From Amphiduros pacificus (taxonomy: Eukaryota; Annelida; Polychaeta; Phyllodocida; Hesionidae): a stretch of DNA of 64,000 nucleotides. The notes below the pieces were generated by a model. The model searched no databases. It was not told the DNA's origin and saw only the letters and a program-made list of their open reading frames with translations. Positions 23,531 through 37,737 of the stretch are shown here, one piece after another. The position numbers and the translations under genes were made by a program. Location: positions 26,018,217 through 26,082,216 of the forward strand of contig OX439005.1 of NCBI GenBank assembly GCA_949316495.1, read 5' to 3'. Numbering within the stretch: position 1 is the first letter of the stretch; the number at the start of each line of letters is the position of its first letter.

Positions 23531-26500
23531 CATCAGTGTTACATGTGGAGCACCACTTTTTCTTGTTTTACAACTAGATTTGATGAGTGTTCTAGTTCAC
23601 CATCCAGATTACAGGGCATTTGGTGGGGCATTGTTGAAATAAGACATGAAATGTGACGCCTATTGTACACAGGCCCCACTGACTGGAGCCTGACTCAAAC
23701 ACAACTTTGTGACTTTCCCTTTGCTATCCTCACATCTTTTGTTGTCTATTGCTGGGTTGTCTCTCATCATTTTCGTAATTGAATTCCGTGGAAATGGACA
23801 CGAGGATGTGACATTATGCAAGCAGCCTAATCAGAAATACAACAGAGTAGACACCAATAAAAGTATCTCTCTGTGTAAGGTTCTAAGGTTCTTAGTAGAT
23901 TTTGTTTGTTACACCCTGTGCATTATATGAGATATATGGAGAAAAGACTAGATTTAGTTCGGAGGCAGACATTTTAATTGCAAAGTTACTTGTGGATTTT
24001 GTACAAATTAAAAGTGAGAAATGGAGTCGAAACTGTTCTATTTGGTAACTTGGTGTCCATTGGTTGGGGTCACCCGCCCCTATGTGTGCCATATTCGCTA
24101 AATATGTTAGAATATATTCGAACCTTTGGGACTTTCATTCATGATAGCGCTTGCTTCATGAAACAAAATTATTTTGTAAAGTGTCTTTTGAACAGAAAAT
24201 CTACTCTTCAGAGTAAACATGTTTAATAAGTTGATACAAATGTTGCCAATGTACCAAACTGTAAAATACAAATTTCAGAATACCTCTCCGCACTTCAAAA
24301 TGGAGATTTGTTGACATTGAGATACAGGAATAGCGACTTTCTTTGATGGGTATAGGATTGAAAACCTATGAAAGGATGAAAGTGGCCGTTACCTTAAAGA
24401 TGTTGTAAAACTGCATTTTACCTGGGATATGATGGATGACCCGTGATGCACGAATATGTCTGTATTTATTTTGATGAAAAATTAAGAAAGATATATCATA
24501 GCTACTTCATCTTATTATCACATATTTGAGGTAATTTCACATATTATAGAAACATGATAACATGCGTCATTAATTCAATTTAAAATTATTTTTCAGCTTA
24601 CAAACATTTTATATTTAATCAACAATAAGTTATTTCTTATAAGGCAATATTTTTCTCGCCTAAATCTCAAAAAATACTTTTTAACACAATGATAATCCTT
24701 AGAAATTTACCACTACAAAAAACGGATTGAATCTTATAATTTGTAAACAGTATGAAAGGCAGATTCCACACAAAACCTAAACATGGAATGAATATTTAAT
24801 GTGTTGTCTGAGCATCAGACTTGGCTTCTGGTTGCACTTCATCAAATATTTAGGTCCTTAATTAAGCAAAGTTAATCCAATTGAAGCGGCGAATTGGTTG
24901 CTTTTGTCACACTAATCAATCCAAACAGATGATTTCCAGATTACATCACATATCGCCAAGTGGCAATAATTAAGCCGTGCACACATATAAATGATGATGA
25001 ATGCAGGTCTGATGGGAAACAACAGAGGGACCCACAGTAAGTCACACGCACAGTAACCTCAGATTCTGCCTATATTATCAGATGGTGACACTAAGATGCT
25101 GAAGCTGATATTTGTGATGCTTTTTCACGATAGATGGCATTAGCTGTAAGGTTGCTGCTGCTTCTGCTGTAGGATCTTGATATTCATATACACCTTTCCG
25201 ATGCCCTCTTCTTAATTGCCTTGAGTATTTGTTTAACTGAATTCTGCGGTGCCTTTTTCCTAATACAATAGCCGAATCTTTATTAGTAAGAATACGCCTT
25301 GGTATGTAAGCTATGCTTAAGATATTATTCAAGAATGTGTTTTAAGTTATTCTAGACCGTTTAATTGCAGACATTAGGAATTCATCGTCATTATATCTAA
25401 ATTAGGACAGATAAAATGATATTGGCGCACCTACTTAATACCGGCTTAATTTTAAGCGTATGATTTAAAATGGAAATTCCCTTTAAGAAAAAATCATTTA
25501 TATCTTTACTGAAATCGGAATTACTCATGATATATCATGCCTTTTATATGCAAGACCTTAAAGCGAAGATTACTTAAAAGGGAAGTTAAACTGATAATGT
25601 GCGCTTGTCGTCTGCATGGCAGAAGACAGTTCTGTATAAAAAACAAGTCATCACTTGACCTCCACACTTTGAAGATGGACCTCAAGTTTACAAACAATAC
25701 TCAGATCAAACCGCCACAAGACAGTGATTTAATAAGCGATGCTAAAATGCTCACACAAGGCCAGAAATTACTCCATCTTCTTGAGTTTAATTGCTATAAT
25801 TACGAGAGCAGACCGCAAGCAGTCCACTGGCAGAAGCCAGACTTGTTGTATTTTTGCCTATAACGAGCCGGACCCGCCACGCCACCACGCGAGACGCCCA
25901 GCCATTTACCACCCCAGTTTTTCACCATCATTGAAGAAGAAAGCAGGAGGTCGTGCATTCTGTTGCCCCACAAATTGTTCCTAATTGAAGGCGGTAAACA
26001 TCAAAAGCTTGGATTGTCTTTAGCAGCATTGGCGGTGTTGGCTGGGTAGGGCCTGTTGCGTGCAATGCGCTGGTGCTCTGACGGTAGCGCTTCTCGCCGA
26101 CAAACATGCTGCCGTATTAACCTTCATAAACACGCCATGCATGTTTTTCTGGGGTTACGCAGACACGACCCACGCTCACCTGTTGAATCTAACCTCTCCT
26201 CTTTATGATATGAACATATATGAGAGATGGTAGGAAATCAAAGAATGTTGGGAGATGATTACACAATTAAGGGAGAAGCATGGATGGAGGCATTGTATGT
26301 GGAATCATCCACTGTGTATTAATGCCGCAGTCGTGGACAAGGGAATGACAAGCAATTTGTTTGGCTTTGTCCATGCGCTGGGTTCAGCGTCTGCACGACA
26401 TATCTCTGTTTTGTTATTTTATTCATCACCTGACACTCTTTAATTTTCATATACAACAAAACACACATAGTCTTACTAATTCAATTATCTTGAATTGGTC

Positions 26501-29394
26501 CATAAGAGATCCACAATTCCAAATACGATGTAATCCTTTTTGTATCACCAATGACCTTTTAAAATATTGTCCCAAAATGCAAAAATGTGGATTATAAATG
26601 TCAAGACCCCTAACAAATATTCGACAAAGAGTAGGTAAGGATGTCGATAGTTTATTTCCTTCCTTATAAAATGAAACATTGCAAGCACATTAGTCATTTT
26701 TATGTGTGCAGGACAAGATAAAACTTTCAAAACTTTTGTGAAAAACACAAAAACACAAAAACATCATCTAAAGTGTGTTATGAGTGTATTATTACTTTAA
26801 ATGATAATTTTTATATGTGAATTTCTGGATTTCAATATCACAGGAGTAAGCAAGTAGGCACTTTATAATAGTATTAGAAAAGTGAAAAAATATATGTGTT
26901 GTGTTAAGACCTCCAATATTTGGCTGCTGACGTATTGTGAAAGTATTACAGTTCTCCGCCAATAAACCAAATTAGATTGTATAAAACTCAGATAAAAAGA
27001 AATGTATTTTCATTATTAACTAGTGCTTAAACATGCACTCTTTGCACATCATAAATAATATTGCTGACTGTTATGACTTTGTTCCTATCTTTTTAGATTA
27101 GTGTGTGCCCTGTGTAAAAAGCCCTAAGTTTAGAAAACAGCCTTACAAAAGGTCACAATGGGCCTTTTCATTGGGTTTAAAAAGCGAAGGCAAAAGTCAG
27201 TTGAAAAGTATGGGTCTGTGAGTTTGGGATAAACATTATGTGTGTTGGTTGAGGCTGACGGTTTAGGATGAGAAAACTGGAGTAAACACCAGCATCTTCC
27301 ACTCAGTATTAAAAGTCACGTTTAGCGCCCAGGCGCCGCCAGAGGTCGCAGACCTAGCCGGCCCTATGGCGCGTGTGCAGGTAAACTCCGACATCGCCCC
27401 TCACCCATACTGCAGTTGTGGGTAGGGGGTGTGATATTTAAACAGAAGGACAGCTTCTGAAGACCTGTCAGAGGGTGAGGGGACTCTAGAATCATTGGTA
27501 TGCAGGTCTGGTGAGCACTAGGAGAGGCTTGTAAACCACATCGAGAACGTGTCAACATATCTCACCAACAACACTCAGTCAAATAGCACACAGACTGGCT
27601 TCCCCTGCCGAGAACCAAACTTAAACAGATAAAACAATCGCATATCAAACAATGACATCAAAGGCAATTTAGGATTAACACAATGAACCTCATTCAACTC
27701 TGACTGGTAACAAATCGTGTATTCTCAGATTTTTACCATGTTAAGGCCTAGTGCGATAGACTTAAATCATTTCACTGTTTGATGTATTAAACGCTTGCAA
27801 TGTGGAATGACAATATTTGTCATGGTATATAATACGATATTAGGAAATGAGCAAGTCTAAACATTACTAAGAATACACATATTGAAAGGACAATTTTACT
27901 GTGAAGGTCACACAATAAGGGCAACTGGATTATCGCACAAAAACGGCAGATGAAGGAATCACGCTATAAAGCTATTCTGTAACCTTGTCTCGCTCTAATG
28001 AAAACCACCTTTGGGTTGCTGTGAGACGAACTTCAAATATATCTTCTATATGATCACAATCAACTTCCCCTCCCGTTTCAGCACCGTATTAGATTAATTC
28101 GAACTGTTTTCAAGACCTTCTGTCAAGATTGGCAGTCCGTAGTTTAAAAAAGACATTTTTTTGTATTAAGTCTTGAATACATCGTGCATTCATCTAATAT
28201 TTCTCTATCAGATATGAAATAGGTAATGACAACAGTTTCCCACAATTCAGCTCTATCTATCTTTGTAGATTTCACAAAGCAGTCGGCCACCCACTGATGT
28301 TGCGAGAGATGGGCCCTGATAGGATTTTGTAGGAAGAGAAAGATTGTTGGTAAAATGGGGTAATGGGGAAAATAAAGGGCTTTGTATCGGGAGTGAAAGG
28401 AACAAGGACCACCTGAGATGGGGCATGAAATCAACATAATGTTTATTTCAGGTGATGCAAAAAGATGGACATATGATACGGTAGTTGGTAGCCAAGCAGT
28501 ACAATGCAGTACGCGGCTGAATATGACAGTCACAAGTTTACCTTTGTATACTTCCACATTACGCCTCTATAACACAAAATAAATACGATAAACTATTCTC
28601 CTTTACACTGTATATTTACAACACTGAATGGGCGAGTTTAGCAAAGCAATCATTATTTACATGGGACCGGGTGTAGTGTTTCATCATTATTATTCACCCG
28701 TGTAACCTTACACTGTTGTGCGCCGGTCCATACTTGTGTCTCACCAGTTACCACCAACCACCGCCAACCACACAAACACACACACGTACACACACAACAC
28801 AACTGCAACTTCTTGATTTAATTAAAACAAGTGTTTGCTTTTTTTTGCGGAGAAAAGTGGTGCAAAATACATTAATTAGCTAAACTAATTTTAATTAATT
28901 GTAATAAGTCAACATAGATTTAATCCATGCCTCAAGGACAAAGTGGTAGTAATTTTTATTTTGCATGTTTAAAAAATATCTTTATAGTACAATATTGGGC
29001 ACATGAACATTGAACATATATGCCTATGGCACATAACGAATTAAGACATGACTGCCTTTCCAAAATGATGTTTAGGATAAATCTACATTGATATGTATCC
29101 TTCTTGTAAATAACATAACAAAATAAATGTAAATTAGACCTTAGAATGAGAATTGGATAAATGCAGCATGAATATACGTTTTTAAATGTTTTATTATGAG
29201 TTTGTTTCTTTGGCTTTTTGTCTGCATGTGGAAGTTGGAATCAAGTTCAAAAGGTTCATGAAAAAACAGCAGTATGTCATGAGTGGTGATCAGTAAAACG
29301 CCTATCACTTCTCTCAATCGATTAAATGATGCAATAAATACATAGTGGAATGTGGTTGCTTTGGGAATACAAAGTGAGTAAAGGGTTTCCATGA
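23531..29394. other. Long gene-free interval
   Basis: No exon was recognised. The minus frame at 25078-25332 has a basic, protein-like composition but no known domain and no clear splice context. The block at about 25780-26180 is less AT-rich. The block at 27300-27400 is GC-rich, with GCGCCGCCAGAGGTCGCAG, a weak CTCF-like match. A frame at 28144-28557 (minus, 137 codons) has no recognisable motif. Confidence 0.4.
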
Positions 29395-29725
29395 GGTAAT
29401 GCAGTTGTTAAAGTGATAAAGAGAGGGTTAAATAACATAATTTACAGACGATCACATAATGAAATGTAGTTATTTGAGGAATATGTAGAAGGATTGCAAA
29501 ATGCAATGCACTCTTAAAGGAATATGTGGAGGATTGCGCATTGAAATGTATCGTTTTAGAAATAGGTAAAATGATTACATTGTGTAATACAGCTGTTCTT
29601 TTTTGTAAAATGTAGAGGATTACACAATGTGATGCAATAATTAAGGAATAGGAAGAAGACTATAATATATAATGCAATTGTTTTAGGAATATTTAGAGCC
29701 TTACATGCAATGTAGTTGTCATATC
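29395..29725. repeat. Degenerate AT-rich tandem repeat, about 48-60-bp units
   Basis: Six diverged units share GGATTACACAATG(T/C)(A/G)ATGCA-like segments (GATTGC(A/G)CATTGAAATG in one) followed by a T-rich stretch and AGGAATATGTAGA. It is an old array with heavy substitution. Confidence 0.65.
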
Positions 29726-32700
29726 ATATCAAACAAAACGAGCACAAAGAAACCATTTCCTTTAATCTAAAGCAAGACAGATAGATATAAAAACATTATC
29801 AATGAACTAAGTTGTGATCATTTATTGTGAAACAATGACAAGATATTTCAAAAGTGTAAAACTAAAACATGGCACAGTGAACTATGCCAGTCAGTTAGCA
29901 TTGTTAATATCAAACAGTTTATTATGCATATTACAAATGTATTCCACGTACCCCCTTTTGTCAGTACATTGACAATCCGCAATACACCACTTACAAGTCA
30001 ACAAGTATTCACCTTTGCCCAACCCTTAATCTATGGCATTAACTTGACAGCCAAGTTATGGTTTTATGATGTGAGTTTTATGTGAGACACTCGTGCATCC
30101 TGATCTAAATCAAAATTAATCATTTTTTTTGTGTATGTTTGAGATGCTCCCTCGTTATTTCTCTACCCATTTGAAACCTCATGGAGAAAACCCTCTAAAA
30201 GGTCATCCGTCAGTCATTTTAACATTGGAATGATTCTACCTAATTAAATGTAGGAGTCCAACATATGAGGCTTGATCAGCAGGTTCTGCCCACGCATTCT
30301 GATTCATAACGTGTTTTTTTTCCATAAGCGGATATACCTCATTTATGAGATGAAACACTGGAGTAAGGAACAGTTGCCGGGGATTAAAAACCCGAATATA
30401 GGAGAGCGGCGAAAGCATTCACAGCTACTGTATTACCGCGAAACTCTTTTGTGATACCTGTAGCCAAGCTGTAAAAGCACTGTAATGGCCACCTTAGCAC
30501 ATGATGTTCTAAATCTGAATCACTGAGAGTGTACAACATCAATCAATGTAAAAACACAATGGCAATATAGTGCATCCTCACATTACTGCATGATAAGTTG
30601 AGAAAAATATTGTTTTGTCCATATTCATAATTACTATTTTTTCAGATATGTGATGAACTTATTGAACTTAACTCTAGCCTCCAAAAGCAGAGAGCAAAAT
30701 ACAAGTTTATTCTTTATGGGCATGATGTCTATGGGTTTTATTTTCATTCAAGAGCTTTATTTGAAAGCCATTTTTTTGTTTTCCTCAAAATTGTAATCTA
30801 AAAAATATAATAAATAAAATTACCTGTATGATTGTATAACATAACTATGAAACAAATTCAGATATATCATTTGGAATTGTCTTCAGAAGACAGTTTACAT
30901 TAATTCTAAATATCATTGAGATTTGTTTTTTTATGTTCTTAAATTTCCAGTCTCAATTCGAATATGTTTATCTAATCATATTTTTATTCAGTATTCAATA
31001 CAATATACAAGTTTCTGTCCAAGTTTCAAATATTTAGGTTTCTTATCAAAATCATTTGCTTTAAAATAGATGTTGTGTAGTTATTATGTGAAAATAGTGG
31101 TAATATAGATTATTATCAGAAGCTTGTCATGAAGATATCATAAAAATATATTTCCTTGTATGTGTATGGTGAAAGATCACCTGATAAATTGAATTCAAAA
31201 GGAATCTACACACTTGACCAGACATTAACTCAGTCTACTGTTCAACTTTATCCATTCCACCATAATATTTATATAGCTCTAATCAGTTTTGATTTTCCTG
31301 ATCCGGTAAATATTAACCTCATCAGAAGTGATATATCTCATAATCATGGTCATCACGAGTGATATGTATTATCCAGCTTCAATATGTAGCAAAGGCTGTG
31401 ATATAGACAATTATAAAAATTAAAATTATCTTCAACAGAAAGAAGCCACACATTTTATCTTTAGTATTCATACAATGGGTGTCAGAAGAGGCAGGGGACT
31501 ATTCGCTGTTTCTTTTATCCTTTGAACAATATGATATATGAACAAAACACAGACTGGTATAATGTTTCATTGTGTTTAATTACAAGCCACAGATCTTTCC
31601 TTTCAGGTTTTTTTTCAGGTAAGAACGGACATGTATGATCAACAAACATGCCATATACCTTGACATAACATTTCCAGCAATTGTACGTCAATAGTGTATA
31701 ATATGGTCACCTTTCAATATAAAACAAAATCAGCAATTCTAAAACCACAAGGCACAATTTAAAACAGCGATAATGCATGCATGCTTATCTATTTTACAAT
31801 TCTTTTTAGATTTTTTTACAAAAACATTTTATGTACTCTTTAAATCTCAATTACAAGTCTCAGATCATATAATACGGTGTGTTTTACATTTACATGTGTG
31901 TAATTGGAACCGTTTTCATCCATATGTAAAGTATAAAACCGGACATACAGAAGTTTCTATATATATATAGTGGCATGGATAAAGGAATGTCCAATTACAT
32001 CAGCTTAGGTTTCTTTTCTCTACAGGACTCGTGAACAGTGACATACATAAGTATATCTAAACTGTCTTAATTGTTTTGAATCCGACAAATACGTTGACGA
32101 AAATCCACTTATTTACAAGAGATAGCCTTAACGTGAGGACTCCGCGAGACCCATTCCGTTGAAGCACTTCTAAGTTAGCATTTTTTCATGTTAGAACATG
32201 AAGGATAAATGGGGCTAAACTATCAACAAAAGACACGTTTATATCTAAGCATCCAAATGCTTTTCATTTTAATAGTAATATGCGTGCGTTGGGCACGGAA
32301 TAGATTGGGGTTTGAGCTTAATAACCTTGTAAAATACATCAGAGAAACCAACATTGTTGTTCTCTTTGCTGGCAGTGCAAAGGAATCTGCTGTTTCTTGT
32401 CTTGCTTCATTGCTCTTTGCCTGCTATCTCTTGCAGTGAATAACTTTACATCCTTTTTCACCAATGTTATTGTTCAAGATTTTTCATTTGGAAGGAAAAT
32501 GGCCAACGATTTAAAGGTTGGGTGGTCACGAGGAAGAAGGGAAGCTTACGTTCATGCACGCACCGTATTCAAACAGTTTTTGGTCACATCAAAGTTAGGC
32601 GCTCACCCTTGAAGTATGGTCTAGTGACTTCTTGGAACCGATGGCCGCATCCAAACTTTCTTCCATCTTGACATACGTCCAGAACTTTACACCGTTTTCA

Positions 32701-33552
32701 CGGTAATGTGGGCAGAAATAAAGGGCAGAACGCCCATATCTGTTGAGGCCTTTTGGCAAGTGCCTAGAAATTCCGTCACGGGACCATGCCTGTTGGCTGC
32801 TAACTTAAAAGCAATCAAGATGGTGTACCATTTCACTGGAAAACCATTCCTATACATATATTCTTTTCATTTCGATGATTCTATGGGAATAACAATCAGA
32901 CATGATTCTTTCAAAGTGATGAAAGTCTTAGAGGGTCTTTGATGAAAACACAACAATTCACATTTTAGACAGTACTGCTCTTTTATTTCTGTACATATGC
33001 CTTCGGGAACACTTGTTCCTTTATTATTGACTATTGTCATGATTTGTTCTACCATATGACCAACTATGTTGTGAACTATTTTAACCATAAATCATTAATT
33101 TTCAGCAATGTTAACAAACATTAAAACATATGTATTGATGGAGATAAAATATGCTTCGACAAATTTGGTAATCAATTGAAATTAAACGTTAGTATAGACA
33201 ACAAAAATATATTGTGAGAAATCCTAGATACAAATTGCACTCAATTTTGCAGTCACAGTTAATAAAATACCAATTTTGTAATTTGTCAGTCTTAGATATA
33301 ATATATGCACATGTTATATTGTAATATAATTAACTGAAGTGAAGTCCGCAAATTTGTTGAGCAGCAGTTCCACAGTGTTGATTTCGTGTTGTGGTATAAA
33401 TGCTCATTCAAATTTGCATCTATGTTTATAAAAAGGTACTGTGATACAGAAGGTTGATAAAATGTGAGATAATATCCAGTGTCATGGTCATCCTGGATAA
33501 GAACTATAGTCTGCAAAAGAGGTTTGTACCATACATTCAATGTCACCATCAG
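29726..33552. other. Long gene-free interval
   Basis: AT-rich unique sequence, with the least AT-rich part at about 32100-32800. Frames at 32397-32612 and 32706-32942 are short and show no recognisable domain. Nothing else was identified. Confidence 0.45.
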
Positions 33553-34582
33553 CCTGCAATTATCATCTTGCCACCATCATCCTCCAACTATCATCTTACC
33601 ACCATCATTCTGCAATTACCATCTTGCCACAATCATCCTGCAATCATCATCTTGCCACCATCATCCTCCAACTATCATCTTACCACCATCATTCTGCAAT
33701 TATCATCTTGCCACAATCATTCTGCAATTATCATCTTGCCACAATCATCCTGCAATTATCATCTTGCCACCATCATCCTCCAACTATCATCTTACCACCA
33801 TCATTCTGCAATTATCATCTTGCCACAATCATTCTGCAATTATCATCTTACCACCATCATTCTGCAATTATCATCTTGCCACAATCATTCTGCAATTATC
33901 ATCTTGCCACCATCATCCTGCAATTATCATCTTGCCACCATCATCCTACAATTATCATCTTGCCACCATCATCCTGCAATTATCATCTTGCCACAATCAT
34001 CCTGCAATCATCATCTTGCCACCATCATCCTCCAACTATCATCTTACCACCATCATTCTGCAATTATCATCTTGCCACAATCATTCTGCAATTATCATCT
34101 TACCACCATCATTCTGCAATTATCATCTTGCCACAATCATTCTGCAATTATCATCTTGCCACCATCATTCTGCAATTATCATCTTGCCACCATCATTCTG
34201 CAATTATCATCTTGCCACCATTATCCTCCAACTATCATCTTACCACCATCATTCTGCAATTATCATCTTGCCACCATCATCCTACAATTATCATCTTGCC
34301 ACCTTCATTCTGCAATTATCATCTTGCCACCTTCATTCTGCAATTATCATCTTGCCACCATCATCCTGCAATTATCATCTTGCCATCATCATCCTGCAAT
34401 TATCATCTTGCCACCATTATTCTGCAATTATTATCTTGCCACCATTATTCTGCAATTATCATCTTGCCATCATCATCCTGCAATTATCATCTTGCCACCA
34501 TTATTCTGCAATTATCATCTTGCCATCATCATCCTGCAATTATCATCTTGCCACCATTATTCTGCAATTATCATCTTGCCAC
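33553..34582. repeat. 28-bp minisatellite, about 37 copies
   Basis: The unit combines TGCAATTATCATCTTGCCAC with a CATCATCC, AATCATTC or ATTATTC ending. Because 28 is not a multiple of 3 and the unit lacks stops in the plus frames, three overlapping frames of about 360-400 codons are open; they are repeat artefacts with no complexity beyond the 28-residue cycle. A block of more than 100 bp beginning near 33641 recurs near 34005, an offset of 364 bp (13 units), which shows segmental duplication within the array. Confidence 0.97.
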
Positions 34583-37570
34583 CTGTCACCAAACCTTAGG
34601 TTTTTGCTTTCAATAATAACAATAGTGCCACATTGTTTTATTCTCTGCAGATGGAACAGTAATATAGAAATATAATTTTGAAAAAATATTGTTATGTTTT
34701 AGCTTGGTATTATAAAAACAGATGTTGGGCTCAATGAAGGAGCGTGAGGAAAAAAGGTTATTGTTCTGAATTCATTTCATTGGTTTACCAGTCGATGCTA
34801 ATTTAGCATATAGCATTACCGATATGTTCTTTTCACCGGAGGCAAACATAAAACATTGACACCTGTCTCTCTCTTTTTATGGAACATTGACCAACATTTT
34901 GCACTCAAAATAGATAGATGTGGTTCATTATGCAAACTAATATGACCACCATCACTCCAAGTATGAATACAAATTATAAAACCATTGCTTTGAAAACCAC
35001 AAACTGTAAGTATATATTGACCACAAGCCATACATGATAACAAAACATTTTCTGAGCCATCTGCGTGTGGTGTTCTTTTTTTCCATTTCCGGGTATTGAA
35101 TGCGTGAAGTTTATTCAGAACATCCTCCAGCCTTTTAGTACATGGTCTCAAAGCAGCTGGAGTTACCTGACTAAGTATATAATATATAGATACATACATG
35201 CAAATAGGACTTTCAACTTGTAAGTCTGGTGTATTTAATATGGTTGGCGGCTTCTTTTAGCGTGACATGTCTCAGGGTTTGGTCTGTTGGTACCCACAAG
35301 TGGCTCCCCGACCCTGCACCTATACCTTGACAATACCGGGCTCACATCTCGTCCCATCCTCGTTTGCACATGTCATTTGTGTGCAATTCTTTGGTAAATA
35401 TTGAAAGACGAAATCAAAGTGCAAATATTAACTTCCCACATGGCCCCTGTGCCGACCTCTAAGACTCAGAGCCAAACAAACTGTTATTGTTCCGGGCATT
35501 CTGCTCTTGGCAGACCTTGCATGGACAAGAAGGTTTTTCTGCACAGACCACTGATGTCTCTTGAGAAAGCCAACACTGCAGGTCACAGACAAAGTGGGAA
35601 TAATATACCAGAGGGATAATCATAAAATAAAATATGAAACCTGATAACAATATGTTTGCAAGTTTTGTTCTGTGGACTGGTACTTGACGACTAGCAGGGA
35701 ACTGATTCCTCCTCTTGTCATGGGGCTTCTGTTTATGGACACTTGCTTTTTCCCTATCATTCAGATCTACTTCAATTATTGATGTTATTATCTAAACTGG
35801 AGATACTTTCATATGATATATAAGGCTTGTGTTTTCCAATGAGCAGTGGCCCTCAGGATACTAGTATTCCTGACGCTGTCATGGGGCCGGGAGGCATGCG
35901 CAGTGGCTACCACGTGACTCAATATGTTGGACATTTATAAATCGTCGGTACGTACATAATTATTTTGAATTCACACACCCTCTATCTTCTGATGCTATGA
36001 TTAAAGAATAACACTTTACATGATTCCATATCCCAGTGGCTAAATATGAATAGGTGGTCGTTTTACTTTTTTAAGCTCCAATCTATTCGAAACGACCAGT
36101 TTAACTTCGCACTATTAGAAGGCTATCTCAGCAGTTATTTCGCTGATTGAATCGTGCTTGCATTAAAGATACATTGCGAGATCCTTTCTATTAACATTTA
36201 ACATGAGTTTTCTTTGTGGCAATTTAATGCCTGTTTGTAATGTTCAGTATTCATATTACATCAAGGCAATGGACAGTGCCTCAGATGTCAAGCAAAATCA
36301 GCTCAGAACAATAGGCAATGAGACTTGCTGTTAAAATTGTTTGTGTCAAGCCCATTGTTTGTTCTGACTTGTTTTAAGTATTGCACGATGTTTTAATATC
36401 ATTTTTAAATAAATGTTAAATGAGAAATTTCATATAATACAAAAAGAGCCAATTCACTTTTATTTACTCTATGTTCCTCGTTATATGTTATATATTTATA
36501 TCATCTTGAAAGCCATCCGGAGAGAATGTTATATTCTGAAGCAGCGTTGAACTATGAATTTCCCAATTCTTTTTCTTTGGTGTATATATTGTGTTTCATG
36601 TTGCCACAAATGTATAGGACATTGTTGGTATCATCATAATGTAATAAATCACACTACAACATGTGTATTTGTGCAGGTCTTCCACTATAGCAGATAATCT
36701 ATACAATACAACAACATTTGCTTTCAATGTGAAATAACTTAATAGAAGTGTGAAGGCATATGATCGTTTCAACTGGAAAAGCTCAATATGTTTTTTGAAC
36801 ACGCTACATTAGGTACTAATAGTATTGACACATAATTTAATCATGATCTCCATTCATGTATCAACAAATAATTAAGTTCACACACCTGCTTATTGCTAGT
36901 TCAAAACATCCCACAACACAGAAACTGTATTTCTAATATTCCCTGTCTGTCATCACACAAAAGCGCTCAGTATGGCGAAGTACATTTGCCAATACATTGT
37001 CATCTGGAAATTGGCACCAAAACCAAACAACACCCTAAGTTTGGTGTTCTTCCGAGGCTTTGATGGCGCAATGATTTGCCAGCATTTGTCTCATTGATCA
37101 ACAGATCTGAGTGAGAATTCAATGAGATCTGACAGAAAATTGATTGGATCAAGAGGGAACAATAGAAGGTAGGCATGAAAGCCTGGATAAACGATCAACA
37201 TTGACTTCTTTTCTTCTCTGTGGATTAACATTATTAGAAACTGGTTCAAAATAGCAATATTAAATCAATTGATGTCGCTTCATTTGCCAAATTATTTTTT
37301 GATGTCTTCTCCCATTTCTCCCGACACAGTAACATTGACATGTTTGCCTGCCCACTGTTGCATTCCAACTTCTACTCCCCCACTGGCATGCAGTCTCTCT
37401 GCCTGGTTTATATAACCGCTACTCTCCTATTATTACCAGGCTTTACAGTGCTACCCAGTGTCATCCCACCGATTATACAAACTGGCACCTCTAATTGGTA
37501 TTTTTTTTCTAATCCTACCCTCATATAAGTATTCTCTCAGTGCTAGCTCTGTTCCAGCCTTTCCCTCCTG
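34583..37570. other. Gene-free interval
   Basis: The minus frame at 34816-35199 (127 codons) reads somewhat like protein but has no identified domain or convincing splice sites. Other frames are short and overlapping. No RNA gene was seen. Confidence 0.4.
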
Positions 37571-37572
37571 CA

Positions 37573-37705
37573 TGGTGACCGTGGCGCAGTTGGTTAGAAC
37601 GCAAGCTTCTAAACACCAGGTCCTTTATGATGATCTAAAGGTCATGGGCTCAAGTCCCGTCCGTGTAGAGATTGCTCTCATGTTTTAATTTCTCATTTGG
37701 CTATA
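37573..37705 (+). mobile_element. SINE 5' fragment with tRNA-like head
   Basis: TGGCGCAGTTGG is a perfect Pol III A box, and GGCTCAAGTCC about 60 bases later is a near-match to the B box (9 of 11). The following ATTGCTCTCATG...AATTTCTCAT aligns with the body of the family member at 39.4 kb. The 3' core is missing; the fragment ends about 35 bp before the 33-bp minisatellite. This is the best preserved head of the three copies. Confidence 0.8.
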
Positions 37706-37737
37706 ATTGTCTTGTTACTTTCACATATCTGTCTGGA

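Noticed and set aside
25078-25332. Basic 84-codon minus frame
   Set aside because: Protein-like composition, but no recognised family, no convincing splice sites and no neighbouring coding sequence.
33454-34675. Three overlapping plus-strand frames of 358-398 codons
   Set aside because: They are produced by the 28-bp minisatellite, whose unit lacks stops in all three frames; the peptide is a pure 28-residue cycle.
37573-37650. Functional tRNA gene
   Set aside because: A and B boxes are present, but cloverleaf pairing and anticodon arm are not convincing and the following sequence matches a SINE body.
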